Below, piece by piece: positions 9,328 through 16,531 of a DNA stretch of 21,073 nucleotides. Position numbers and translations under genes: made by a program. The notes beneath the pieces were generated by a model. The model did no database searches. It saw nothing but the letters and a program-made list of their open reading frames with translations, and was not told the origin of the DNA. Location: the NCBI GenBank assembly GCA_017519965.1, contig JAFWRK010000003.1, positions 1-21,073 of the forward strand, given 5' to 3'. Source of the DNA: Bacilli bacterium (lineage in GTDB: Bacteria > Bacillota_I > Bacilli_A > RF39 > UBA660). Positions within the stretch are counted from its first letter, which is position 1; the number at the start of each line of letters is the position of its first letter.

Positions 9328-9526
9328 ACAAAAAAAGAATGGTACTAAGGAGTGCATAATACACGGTACCATCCTTTATTTAACTTAATTTATATAACGG
9401 TAAAACCGGAGTCTATTAAACTCATCTATAGAGTAGACAAATAAGTATTTTATATCGTTTACACCAACCACGAAATCTCTATGATAAAATAACTTATTAT
9501 TAGTTCTAATTATCGACTTATGAGTA
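9328..9526 (-). promoter_or_regulatory. T-box riboswitch leader of the dipeptidase-serS operon
   Basis: Conserved T-box parts are visible on the minus strand. A basal Stem I helix ACTCAT/ATGAGT (9520-9525 with 9419-9424) encloses an apical segment GTGGTTGGTGTAAACG typical of the Stem I distal loop. A small CGGT/ACCG hairpin resembles Stem III. The T-box sequence AAGGATGGTACCGTG (9362-9376) can form either an antiterminator (AAGGA with TCCTT at 9347-9351) or a terminator. The likely specifier segment, TTTGTCTACTCTA near 9430-9442, holds TCT (Ser) and TAC (Tyr); serS downstream favours TCT. UGGU in the T-box would pair best with discriminator A, whereas bacterial tRNA-Ser usually has G, so specificity is not settled. 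Confidence 0.85.
9330..9372 (-). terminator. Regulated terminator of the T-box leader
   Basis: A 7-bp outer stem ATGGTAC/GTACCAT (9366-9372 with 9339-9345) plus an inner GTG/CAC pairing is followed by TTC and seven T (9330-9336) on the minus strand. Its first arm contains the UGG bases that pair with the tRNA acceptor end in the antiterminated state, so the two folds exclude each other. Confidence 0.85.
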
Positions 9527-9528
9527 AT

Positions 9529-9557
9529 ATATTACTATATTTTAATAGAAAAATCAA
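9529..9557 (-). promoter_or_regulatory. Candidate promoter of the T-box operon
   Basis: TTGATT (9552-9557) and TAATAT (9529-9534) are separated by exactly 17 bases on the minus strand. The -35 overlaps the TGA stop of the upstream zinc-ribbon gene. The predicted start falls close to or just inside the base of Stem I, so the exact start is uncertain. Confidence 0.45.
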
Positions 9558-10324
9558 CTATTTTTAATACATGCTGTAGTATGACTAGGAACATCTATTG
9601 AACTTTTTAATTTTTTAACAATTTTATAATCAAGATCTTCTTTATATAAAACATCTTTAAATCCATAAGCACCATCAGTAATACTTACATAATAATTTTT
9701 ATTACCATTCTCATCAAATGTAATTTTAATATTACCTGTAAAATAGTTAAAAGTATATAAAGAAGTAAATGTTTTAAAATAATCATCTGAATATTCAAAA
9801 CTATAATTGATTATTTCATCACTATTACACTTAATAGTCACTTCTTCATCTACTTGTTTAATCATTTTATCAACTTGTCTAATGTAACTTTTAGCTCTAA
9901 AAGTAGTAACTACATCAATAATAGTCTTATAGTTTATAGCACCAACAACTAATAATACAATAACTAATAAAGTTGTAATTCTCTTAGTAAATTGATATTT
10001 TCTAACATTAGCAGTTCTTCCTTTAGAATCCACTTTAGTTCTTTTAGCTTCTTCTTTTTCTTTAATTTTATCTTCTTTAACTTTAAGTTTTTTTCCTAAA
10101 GAAAAGATTGGTTTCATAGAATCATTTTTTTCATTTAAGTAGTTTAATTCTCCACAATGCATACAACACCTAGCATTTTCTTTCATAGGTTTTCCACATT
10201 TAGGACAAGGAATCATCTTTTCAACACCAAATACACTATTTTTCTTATTTAATTCTTCTTGCATTTGTTTTTCATCTAAAGCTTTTAACTCTTCATCTAT
10301 ATTTAGATCTTTATTTAGTGCCAT
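9554..10324 (-). CDS. Zinc-ribbon single-pass membrane protein, 256 aa
   Basis: Layout: an N-terminal helix rich in Glu and Lys; a C4 zinc ribbon with CPKC and CMHC (Cys 40, 43, 54, 57); a charged linker; one membrane segment (about 116-133); and an outside C-terminal domain of about 120 residues. That domain has exactly two Cys, in IKCNS and TACIK, near its start and end. No enzyme motif is visible. The ATG at 10324 follows GAGGTG by six bases; the in-frame GTG at 10333 lies within the ribosome site and is not preferred. It lies downstream of spoVS beyond a terminator and directly before the T-box promoter. Its architecture matches the two zinc-ribbon proteins at 16532 and 17575. Function unknown; a sensor or envelope role is inference. 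Confidence 0.8.
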   Translation of the reverse strand: MALNKDLNIDEELKALDEKQMQEELNKKNSVFGVEKMIPCPKCGKPMKENARCCMHCGELNYLNEKNDSMKPIFSLGKKLKVKEDKIKEKEEAKRTKVDSKGRTANVRKYQFTKRITTLLVIVLLVVGAINYKTIIDVVTTFRAKSYIRQVDKMIKQVDEEVTIKCNSDEIINYSFEYSDDYFKTFTSLYTFNYFTGNIKITFDENGNKNYYVSITDGAYGFKDVLYKEDLDYKIVKKLKSSIDVPSHTTACIKNS

Positions 10325-10373
10325 AATAATCACCTCTACTATTTATATTGTATCATATAAATAAAAATAAACA

Positions 10374-10400
10374 ATAAATAAAAAAAGCCTATGCGGCTTT
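10374..10400 (-). terminator. Intrinsic terminator after spoVS
   Basis: Stem AAAGCC/GGCTTT (10395-10400 with 10384-10389), loop of five, is followed by a T-rich run on the minus strand. It lies over the last Lys-Ala-Ala codons and the TAG stop of spoVS. Three G:C pairs make it stronger than most terminators here. Confidence 0.75.
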
Positions 10401-10649
10401 AATAATCAACTTAATAGCAGTTCTTTCTTCTCCATCAATAGAGATATCTGAAAAAGCTGGAATACATACTAAATTTTTACCAGATGGAGCTACAAAACCT
10501 CTAGCAATTGCAATAGCTTTTATTGCCTGATTTAAAGCTCCTGCTCCTACAGCTTGTATTTCTACACTACCTTTTTCTCTAAAAACATTAGCTAAAGCTC
10601 CTGCTACACTATTTGGATTAGATTTACTGCTTACTTTTAATGTTTCCAT
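10389..10649 (-). CDS. spoVS: Stage V sporulation protein S
   Basis: A small 86-residue Alba-like protein matching SpoVS along its whole length: KVSSKSNPNSVAGALA, the GAGALNQAIKAIAIARG block, FVAPSG, and the C-terminal IDGEERTAIKL. In Bacillus subtilis SpoVS affects sporulation and septation; homologues also occur in bacteria not known to sporulate, so it alone does not prove sporulation here. The ATG follows GTGAGGA. The protein is one of the most conserved in the window. The gene appears monocistronic: terminators lie on both sides. No clear -35/-10 pair was found in the short gap before it. Confidence 0.96.
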   Translation of the reverse strand: METLKVSSKSNPNSVAGALANVFREKGSVEIQAVGAGALNQAIKAIAIARGFVAPSGKNLVCIPAFSDISIDGEERTAIKLIIKAA

Positions 10650-10678
10650 TGATTCCTCACTTTCATAATAAATACTAT

Positions 10679-10710
10679 GAAATAAAAAATAAAATATGCA
10701 TGCATATTTT
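10679..10710 (-). terminator. Palindromic terminator after the vanW-like gene
   Basis: A 20-base perfect palindrome spans 10691-10710 and centres on ATGCAT; as RNA it gives an 8-bp stem with a CATG loop. It is followed on the minus strand by ATTTTTTATTT. The TAA stop codon at 10709-10711 overlaps the first arm. A protein-binding operator for spoVS is the alternative reading of the palindrome. Confidence 0.65.
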
Positions 10711-11944
10711 ATTCTTCAGTATACCATGTAGTAGCAATATATCTATTTTCTACTTCTACTCCATCTTTATAAACATGTAAAAATGATTTATATCCTCTTT
10801 GACCTATTCTTACAGACTCAGTTGCATATTCATACCCACCTTTAGCATTACTGTTAGACCAAAATTCAACATGAGCTCTTCCACCTTCTGAATAAGCTTT
10901 AATATAAATTGGATATTCATAAGTATTTTTAAATTGCATATCAGCACACCAACCACTAGAGTAACTAGCAACAGTTGCATCTAAACCACCTGCTACATAT
11001 AAACTTTTCTTAGCATGGGGATATCTTTTAACTATTTCTAATCCTCCTAATAAAGCAGCATTATAAGTTGTTGTTGCAATCTGGCATACACCATTTCCAA
11101 CAAATTCATAATAGAAAACATATCCAGCTTTATTAAAAGGTCCAGCTTTTTCACAATAACTAAATATTTCTCCAGGATTAACAACAGTACCATTAATATA
11201 TCCTAAAGCAGTATTTAAATTAATATTTCTAAGATAAGTATTAGGCATAAAATCAGTTACAAAAGAAGAAGTCATAGTATCAATAGTAGCATAAGATTCA
11301 TTATTAACAGCTTTATCTAATTCACCCAATAAAGTAATTTTAGTATCACTATTAAGTCCAACATTTAATTGTTTAATTAAAGATTCATAAGCACTATCTA
11401 CATTAATAGAAAATGAATCAGTACCATTCTCATATCTAATACCACCATCATCTACAAAATGCCCATCAACTCTTACAGTATCATTCTCAGATTTTAATCT
11501 ATTAACAAAGTTTCTAACATCTTCATCTTTATAAGAGAAAATATAATTATAACTGATCTTTTTCTTATCATTAATACTTTTTAATTTACTAGAATAACTC
11601 ATTTTCTTTTGACTACTTTTAATATTATCAATTATTTTTTTATTATCTAAACTTAATCCAATATCAGAATACTTATAACTTACTTCTTTATTATTAATAT
11701 TAAAAACTAATCTCTTATCATTAACAACACCATTTATAAAAGTTATAAATTCATCTAAAGATTCATAAGAATAATCTCCTATAGAGTATTCTTCTAAATA
11801 AGAATTAGGTAATACATAATCATTATATTTTAATACAGTAGTAAAATTATATATAACTAAAATTGCATAAGAAAAGATAAGGACAGTAATAATAATACAA
11901 GCAATTAATTTTCTTCTACTATAATTAATAACCTTATCTTTCAT
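10709..11944 (-). CDS. VanW family protein with N-terminal membrane anchor
   Basis: A 411-residue predicted membrane-anchored outside protein. Seen: basic N-terminus and one membrane segment (about 13-33); a middle region (about 45-215) consistent with the putative peptidoglycan-binding domain often placed before VanW; and the VanW domain (about 225-385) with NPGEIFSYCEKAGPF, VGNGVCQIATTTYNA, a conserved PHA, GLDATV and FKNTYEYPIYI. The C-terminus after about 385 is short and I see no clear G5 domain. VanW domains occur in some vancomycin-resistance clusters and widely in Bacillota, but their biochemical role is unresolved. It starts 12 bases after the SGNH-like gene, whose TAG overlaps the GGTAGGGG ribosome site, so the two form an operon. 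Resistance should not be inferred: no vanHAX-like genes are present. Confidence 0.9.
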   Translation of the reverse strand: MKDKVINYSRRKLIACIIITVLIFSYAILVIYNFTTVLKYNDYVLPNSYLEEYSIGDYSYESLDEFITFINGVVNDKRLVFNINNKEVSYKYSDIGLSLDNKKIIDNIKSSQKKMSYSSKLKSINDKKKISYNYIFSYKDEDVRNFVNRLKSENDTVRVDGHFVDDGGIRYENGTDSFSINVDSAYESLIKQLNVGLNSDTKITLLGELDKAVNNESYATIDTMTSSFVTDFMPNTYLRNINLNTALGYINGTVVNPGEIFSYCEKAGPFNKAGYVFYYEFVGNGVCQIATTTYNAALLGGLEIVKRYPHAKKSLYVAGGLDATVASYSSGWCADMQFKNTYEYPIYIKAYSEGGRAHVEFWSNSNAKGGYEYATESVRIGQRGYKSFLHVYKDGVEVENRYIATTWYTEE

Positions 11945-11956
11945 AAATACCCCTAC

Positions 11957-13186
11957 CTATTTCAAATATCTTTTTATTTTAGTAGTAATTACCTTATACC
12001 CTTCTTCAGATAAATGGAATCCATCAGTTGTATATTCTAATTTCAACCCTTCATCTTCTTCACTATATAAATCACTATATAAATCTACATAAGTTACATC
12101 ATTTTCTTCACATATTTCTTTAATACTATTATTTGCATTTTCTATAACAGCATTAGTTCTTCCATCTACTTCCTCAGATTTAATTATTTCATCATCAGAA
12201 TCATTAATAGGATAAATTGATTCAATATATATTTCTGCAAAAGGTCTATTCTTCTTGATTTCTTTAATAATAGAACTCATATATTTAACAATAGTTACAG
12301 TACTATCATCTCTAGTAAAATCAAAAGTACCTATTTCTATAAATACTTTAGATGGATTATAAATATAAATATATTTTTTTAAATCATTATATAATTCATG
12401 AGTAGTTAATGTTTCATTACTACTATTAACTACTGGAAAATTCTCATAAGAATCTTTTAAATCATATTCCTTAGTTAATATATCTCCAACAAACAAATAA
12501 TTTTCATCTACTATTTTTTTCACATTTTCATCTTTATTAATTTCTTTAGAAGTATCAGTCTTCTGTACTTGCTCTTCTTTTTTCTTATCTTCTTTAATAG
12601 ATTTTAATTGATAAGCAGAAGCAACAGCTACTAAGATAACTCCACATATTATACATAAAACTAATAATGAAGCCTTTAGTGGAAATGGTATAGTTCTTTC
12701 AACTTTTACAATTACATTGTCTTTCTTTAAAGAATCATTTATCTTTTTAGCTTTCTTTTCTTTAGTTTTACTATTGATTCTACCTTCCAAAAAACTTGTA
12801 TCTAAACTATCTAATTCCGTTAATCTATCATCATCAAATTTTAAATCATAACCATTTGTCTTATTAAGATCTTTTATATCTTCTTGTTTAGACTCTTTAA
12901 ACTCTTTTTCAATAGATTCCTCAACAGTTTCATTACTTTCTTCTTTTAACTTAGTTTGTCTTTCTATTTCTTCTTGTTTTTCAATCTCTTCAATATCTAT
13001 CTTTTTAAAGTTATTTGTACGTTCAATCTCTTCAACATAAGAATCAACTCTTTTTAATTGTTCATCATTATTCTTCTTAACATTATTTTTCTTTGTAGTC
13101 TTCTTCTTAGTATTATTCTTAGTAGTAATATTTTTCTTCTTATTACTGTTTTTATTAGTATTTTTTACTTTATTTTCTTCTGCCAT
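11957..13186 (-). CDS. Membrane-anchored SGNH-fold protein, probably catalytically degenerate
   Basis: The 409-residue protein starts with a Lys/Asn/Thr-rich basic tail (about 1-40), continues through a charged, acidic cytoplasmic part, crosses the membrane once (about 168-191), and ends in an outside SGNH/GDSL-like domain (about 225-409). Block I reads FVGDILT where active enzymes have GDS (I236 in place of the nucleophile Ser). The block II Gly is not seen (NSSNE). Block III reads IGTFDF where GTND is expected (F288 for Asn). Block V is intact: DGFHL (D388, H391). Three of the four signature residues are therefore absent and esterase activity is unlikely; a binding role is inferred. It heads an operon with the VanW gene, with an extended -10 promoter at 13213 and an AGAGG ribosome site. 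Confidence 0.82.
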   Translation of the reverse strand: MAEENKVKNTNKNSNKKKNITTKNNTKKKTTKKNNVKKNNDEQLKRVDSYVEEIERTNNFKKIDIEEIEKQEEIERQTKLKEESNETVEESIEKEFKESKQEDIKDLNKTNGYDLKFDDDRLTELDSLDTSFLEGRINSKTKEKKAKKINDSLKKDNVIVKVERTIPFPLKASLLVLCIICGVILVAVASAYQLKSIKEDKKKEEQVQKTDTSKEINKDENVKKIVDENYLFVGDILTKEYDLKDSYENFPVVNSSNETLTTHELYNDLKKYIYIYNPSKVFIEIGTFDFTRDDSTVTIVKYMSSIIKEIKKNRPFAEIYIESIYPINDSDDEIIKSEEVDGRTNAVIENANNSIKEICEENDVTYVDLYSDLYSEEDEGLKLEYTTDGFHLSEEGYKVITTKIKRYLK

Positions 13187-13212
13187 ACTACAACCTCTTT
13201 CTACACTATTTA

Positions 13213-13221
13213 ATTATATCA
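13213..13221 (-). promoter_or_regulatory. Extended -10 promoter of the SGNH-like/VanW operon
   Basis: TGATATAAT on the minus strand, a perfect -10 with upstream TG, about 27 bases before the ATG at 13186. No good -35 is visible. The string GTGATATAATT is identical to that at 7002-7012. Confidence 0.6.
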
Positions 13222-13253
13222 CAAAAAAAGAAAACTTTAGATTTTTCTTTTTT
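13220..13253 (-). terminator. Weak AT-only hairpin, possible terminator of the SWIM gene
   Basis: An 11-bp stem, AAAAAAGAAAA against TTTTCTTTTTT (13243-13253 with 13224-13234), has an 8-base loop and only one G:C pair. Its own 3' arm provides the T run. It lies about 50 bases past the SWIM stop codon and touches the next promoter, so it may simply be an AT-rich spacer. Confidence 0.3.
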
Positions 13254-13304
13254 AAAATAACATATTAAGTTCTTTATTTCAAGATTATACAATATTTATT
13301 TACA

Positions 13305-14120
13305 TTAATTCATATGAACAATCATATCTTCTAAATAACAATTATTATAGTATTGATGGAATATTAAAGACATAACATATTTTTCTATTTCTTTCTTTAT
13401 TTCCTTAGATGCTTTACGATAAGCAATTCTTAAATACATACCAAGTTCAGGTAAATCAGGAACTATATCAATATCTAAATCATGAGATACCTCAATAATT
13501 GCTTTAATTACATTAAAAGCCTGTAAATAATCTGTAGAATCTATAAAAAGTCTTATTTCATCATAATAAGAATCATACAATTCAAAGAATTCATCTTTTA
13601 ATAAATAACTATTATATAAATTATTATAATAATAATCATATTCTTGTTTAGGAACATATTCGATAAATGTCTTTTCCAAATCATCCATATCAAAATCTGT
13701 ATTAGCTAAACCTCTATCAGATAAAATATATTTTTTTAAAGCTTCAGCAGGTATTTTCTTAATTAAATCCTCTTCACTTAATCTTTTAGCTGGAACATAA
13801 GGTCTTAATTCTTTTTCTTCATAATCATTATTTTCTATAGCCAATAATGTTGCATATTCATGTTTACAATTATCTTCATATGGACAATCACAACTCATTA
13901 AAGTTTCAGAATCATTCGCAACAACTCTAACAGTATAATCATCACTTCCAGAAACAGATGCAACAAACACATTTCCTAGTTTAGTAACTTTAGAAACTCT
14001 ACCTTCATCATAATATTTTTCTCCTCTTGAAATAATTTCATCAGAGAAATAACAAGCATTATCACAAGCTATATTATTTAGTAAATCATCTTCATTTTTT
14101 TCAAAAACTTCATCAAACAT
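13305..14120 (-). CDS. SWIM zinc-finger domain protein, 271 aa
   Basis: A SWIM finger CxCx5CxH is clear at residues 77-87 (C77, C79, C85, H87), preceded by the usual strand-rich part that opens with a GEKYYDEGRV motif (about 33-41). The remainder (about 105-271) is probably helical, with many Asp, Tyr and Leu, and shows no helicase motif. In Bacillota such fingers are often fused to or located beside SNF2-type helicases; this one stands alone, so the family link does not fix a function. SWIM domains bind DNA or protein partners. There is no signal peptide, so it is cytoplasmic. An AGGAGGGG site precedes the ATG, and a good promoter within the end of the permease gene suggests separate transcription. 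Confidence 0.82.
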   Translation of the reverse strand: MFDEVFEKNEDDLLNNIACDNACYFSDEIISRGEKYYDEGRVSKVTKLGNVFVASVSGSDDYTVRVVANDSETLMSCDCPYEDNCKHEYATLLAIENNDYEEKELRPYVPAKRLSEEDLIKKIPAEALKKYILSDRGLANTDFDMDDLEKTFIEYVPKQEYDYYYNNLYNSYLLKDEFFELYDSYYDEIRLFIDSTDYLQAFNVIKAIIEVSHDLDIDIVPDLPELGMYLRIAYRKASKEIKKEIEKYVMSLIFHQYYNNCYLEDMIVHMN

Positions 14121-14142
14121 TTATACCCCTCCTTACATTAAC

Positions 14143-14171
14143 ATTATAACATTAAACTTCTTCTTGCTCAA
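14143..14171 (-). promoter_or_regulatory. Promoter of the SWIM gene
   Basis: TTGAGC (14166-14171) and TATAAT (14143-14148) are 17 bases apart on the minus strand, with TG one base upstream of the -10. The -35 is inside the last codons of the ABC permease gene. The predicted start is about 16 bases before the SWIM ATG, leaving a leader just long enough for the AGGAGGGG ribosome site. Confidence 0.65.
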
Positions 14172-15804
14172 TTATATTATGTATTCCATATTTATTAGTA
14201 AAATATAGAGTAAATAATAACAATACAATTAATATAAATATGATAACAGATACGATCATATTATAAGTATAATTATTAACAAATAAATAATAACATCCAC
14301 CACAAAGTATAGCAAATAATAATAAAGCAAATCCCATTACCATAAAAGTATTATAGTTTTCTCTTAAAGCATTAGCTTCATCATCCCATATTAATTTAGG
14401 TTGAATAGAATCAATTAAAGTACCTAACATAGATATTAGTAAAATACATAATAAACTAACTAAATAAAATATAAGCAAGTATATAAAGTCTAGCTTTATA
14501 ATTAAGAAAAATATAGTAGTAAATATATTAATACCTATAAAACTAATTAGTAGACTAACAACTACTTTAACATTCCACTGGATAGAATAATGTATTGGAA
14601 CATACTTTATAAAGTTGAAATATGCCCCATCTCTAGAAAAAGATGATGAAGAAATACTATTTAAAGCAGGTATAAGTATAGATACACCAATTACAAATAT
14701 TAACAATATAGTTAAAAAGTTATTAGAATTATTAATACTTATCATAGTACTAATACTCATATTATCAAAACATATCTTATATATTAAATAAACAAATATA
14801 GGCCATATAAAATTAATTAAAATACAATTAATAAAAAATACTGGACTTCTAAATAATACTTTAATTTCTTTTGATAAATAACTGTAGAACACATTATGTT
14901 CTTTTACTTTAGATAGATTAACATCACTATTCTTTACACTAGTATCCTTACTACTTAATTCAATAACACTATCTAGATATAATAATTTACCTAATATAAC
15001 AAAAATAATTATATATACTAAGTTAAATGCTAAATATAATAATAAACTAACGATAGAACAATTTTTAACACTATCTATAAATAAACTAATATGTGGAAAA
15101 ATATATCTCATAAACTCTAAGAATCTATGATCTCCATTAGCAAAGTTTTCAACATATTCAATTAAATTAAATTGTTGAATAACACCTATATAATGAGCAA
15201 AAACAAGTAAAACACCAATTACAAATATAATACTAAGTTTTCTTATAGTTTCTTTATTTTTAATAAACTTAGTAAAATACATTAAAAATAAACTAATTAT
15301 AGAACAATAAATCATAGGTATTATAGGTAAAGTTATAATACCAATTATTCCAAATATAAAATTAATAATATTTAGTTGTAATCCCAATACAAAACCAATT
15401 AAGCTAGCTAAAAGTAATAAAAACTCCATAATATTTTCAGCTATAAAACACGTAATAAACTTAGAAATCATAATGACTTCTGCTTTTATAGGTAAAGAAA
15501 ATAAATTTTCTAAATCTTCACTAAAATATAATTGATTAAGTATAACATTAAAACTAAAAAAGAAAGTAAATATACCTATAATATTACATAGTATTTCAAA
15601 TCCTATAGTACTATATCCTAAATCTTTTAAAGATGAAGTCATCCAATAAACAAATATCTCACATCCAAATATAAATGGAAGAAATATAAATAGTAAAACA
15701 ATAGCTAATAAGCTAGAAAAAATAATCTTTTTCTTCTTATCTGTAATACTACTCATACTCAGAGATTTAAGAAAAACTTTTATTAACGACAAAAGGCTAT
15801 TCAT
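14152..15804 (-). CDS. ABC transporter permease, about 12 membrane segments
   Basis: A 550-residue, very hydrophobic protein with about twelve predicted membrane segments and short loops. One longer soluble loop, around residues 285-315, sits in the middle. The pattern SEDLENLFSLPI in the region after the second membrane segment is typical of a Bacillota ABC exporter permease family in which one long protein carries two six-helix halves. I chose the ATG at 15804, nine bases after GGAGG; a TTG at 15813 abuts the ribosome site. The gene overlaps the ATPase gene by eight bases (ATGAATAG), a sign of coupled translation and of partnership in one transporter. Substrate is unknown; the two zinc-ribbon proteins upstream may be accessory parts (inference). 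Confidence 0.85.
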   Translation of the reverse strand: MNSLLSLIKVFLKSLSMSSITDKKKKIIFSSLLAIVLLFIFLPFIFGCEIFVYWMTSSLKDLGYSTIGFEILCNIIGIFTFFFSFNVILNQLYFSEDLENLFSLPIKAEVIMISKFITCFIAENIMEFLLLLASLIGFVLGLQLNIINFIFGIIGIITLPIIPMIYCSIISLFLMYFTKFIKNKETIRKLSIIFVIGVLLVFAHYIGVIQQFNLIEYVENFANGDHRFLEFMRYIFPHISLFIDSVKNCSIVSLLLYLAFNLVYIIIFVILGKLLYLDSVIELSSKDTSVKNSDVNLSKVKEHNVFYSYLSKEIKVLFRSPVFFINCILINFIWPIFVYLIYKICFDNMSISTMISINNSNNFLTILLIFVIGVSILIPALNSISSSSFSRDGAYFNFIKYVPIHYSIQWNVKVVVSLLISFIGINIFTTIFFLIIKLDFIYLLIFYLVSLLCILLISMLGTLIDSIQPKLIWDDEANALRENYNTFMVMGFALLLFAILCGGCYYLFVNNYTYNMIVSVIIFILIVLLLFTLYFTNKYGIHNIIEQEEV

Positions 15805-16522
15805 GAGAAACAACCTCCATAAATAGCTTTTCTAAATCATCTTTCTTACTATATTTAGATTTTAATTCATCTAAAGTACCATAGAATACTACTTTACCTT
15901 CATTAATTATTGCAACTTTATCACATAATTTTTCAGCAACTTCTAATACATGTGTTGAGAAGAATACTGTATTACCACTTTTAGCATGTTCCTTCATCAT
16001 ATTCTTTAGTACAAGTGCACTTTTTGGATCTAATCCTATTAAAGGTTCATCTAATATCCATACTTTAGGATTATGAACTAGACAAGCAACAACCATCATT
16101 TTTTGTCTATTACCATGTGAATATCCTTGCATAGGCTTATTAAGTTGATCCAACAAATTAAATTTAACAGCTAAATCATTTATTCTTTTCTTTCTAACAG
16201 AAGTAGGGACTTTATAAATATCAGCAATAAAATTAATATATTCATATCCAGTTAAACGTAAAAACATATCAGGACTATCTGCAATATATCCAATTATTTG
16301 TTTAGCTTCTAAAGCATCTTCAACAATATCTAATCCATTAATTGTAATAGTACCATCATCTGGTCGTAAAATACCAGTCATCATCTTAATTAAAGTAGTT
16401 TTACCTGCTCCATTAAGTCCGATAAATCCGACTATTTCTCCTGACTTAATATTTAAAGACAAATCATCTATTGCTTTAATATTATTATTATAAGTTTTAC
16501 TAACATTAGTAATCTTTATCAT
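15797..16522 (-). CDS. ABC transporter ATP-binding protein
   Basis: A 241-residue nucleotide-binding subunit of normal length. Walker A GLNGAGKT (35-42), signature YSHGN (134-138, the SHG variant common in BcrA/NatA-like exporters), Walker B VWILDEP (154-160) and switch STHV with H191 are all present. The Q-loop position is Asp or nearby (GYIADSPDMF), as in other members of this exporter class. All catalytic features look intact. It lies nine bases after the zinc-ribbon gene and overlaps the permease gene, within a four-gene operon. It likely powers export or membrane remodelling by the adjacent permease. The substrate (peptide, lipid, ion or drug) cannot be told from this sequence. Confidence 0.94.
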   Translation of the reverse strand: MIKITNVSKTYNNNIKAIDDLSLNIKSGEIVGFIGLNGAGKTTLIKMMTGILRPDDGTITINGLDIVEDALEAKQIIGYIADSPDMFLRLTGYEYINFIADIYKVPTSVRKKRINDLAVKFNLLDQLNKPMQGYSHGNRQKMMVVACLVHNPKVWILDEPLIGLDPKSALVLKNMMKEHAKSGNTVFFSTHVLEVAEKLCDKVAIINEGKVVFYGTLDELKSKYSKKDDLEKLFMEVVSHE

Positions 16523-16531
16523 ATTATCCCC

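Noticed and set aside
9307..9372. A 22-residue N-terminal extension of the dipeptidase beginning at an ATG at 9372
   Set aside because: It would translate the T-box terminator stem and its U run; the ATG at 9306 has a strong GAGGGGAGG site and begins right at the conserved FDTHYD motif.
8329..9556. Possible use of UGA as Trp (Mycoplasma-type code)
   Set aside because: UGA ends the dipeptidase frame exactly where serS begins and ends the zinc-ribbon gene at 9554; Trp is encoded by UGG throughout, and all recognised proteins are full length under the standard code.
6981..10333. GTG starts at 6989 and 10333 adding three residues to two proteins
   Set aside because: In both cases the GTG is part of the AGGTG ribosome site serving the ATG nine bases downstream.
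10691..10710. Perfect 20-base palindrome as a protein operator before spoVS
   Set aside because: It overlaps the stop codon of the VanW gene and is followed by a T-rich run on the transcribed strand, which fits a terminator better; an added operator role is not excluded.
15805..15813. TTG start for the ABC permease at 15813
   Set aside because: It abuts the GGAGG site, leaving no spacing; the ATG at 15804 is correctly spaced and overlaps the ATPase stop.
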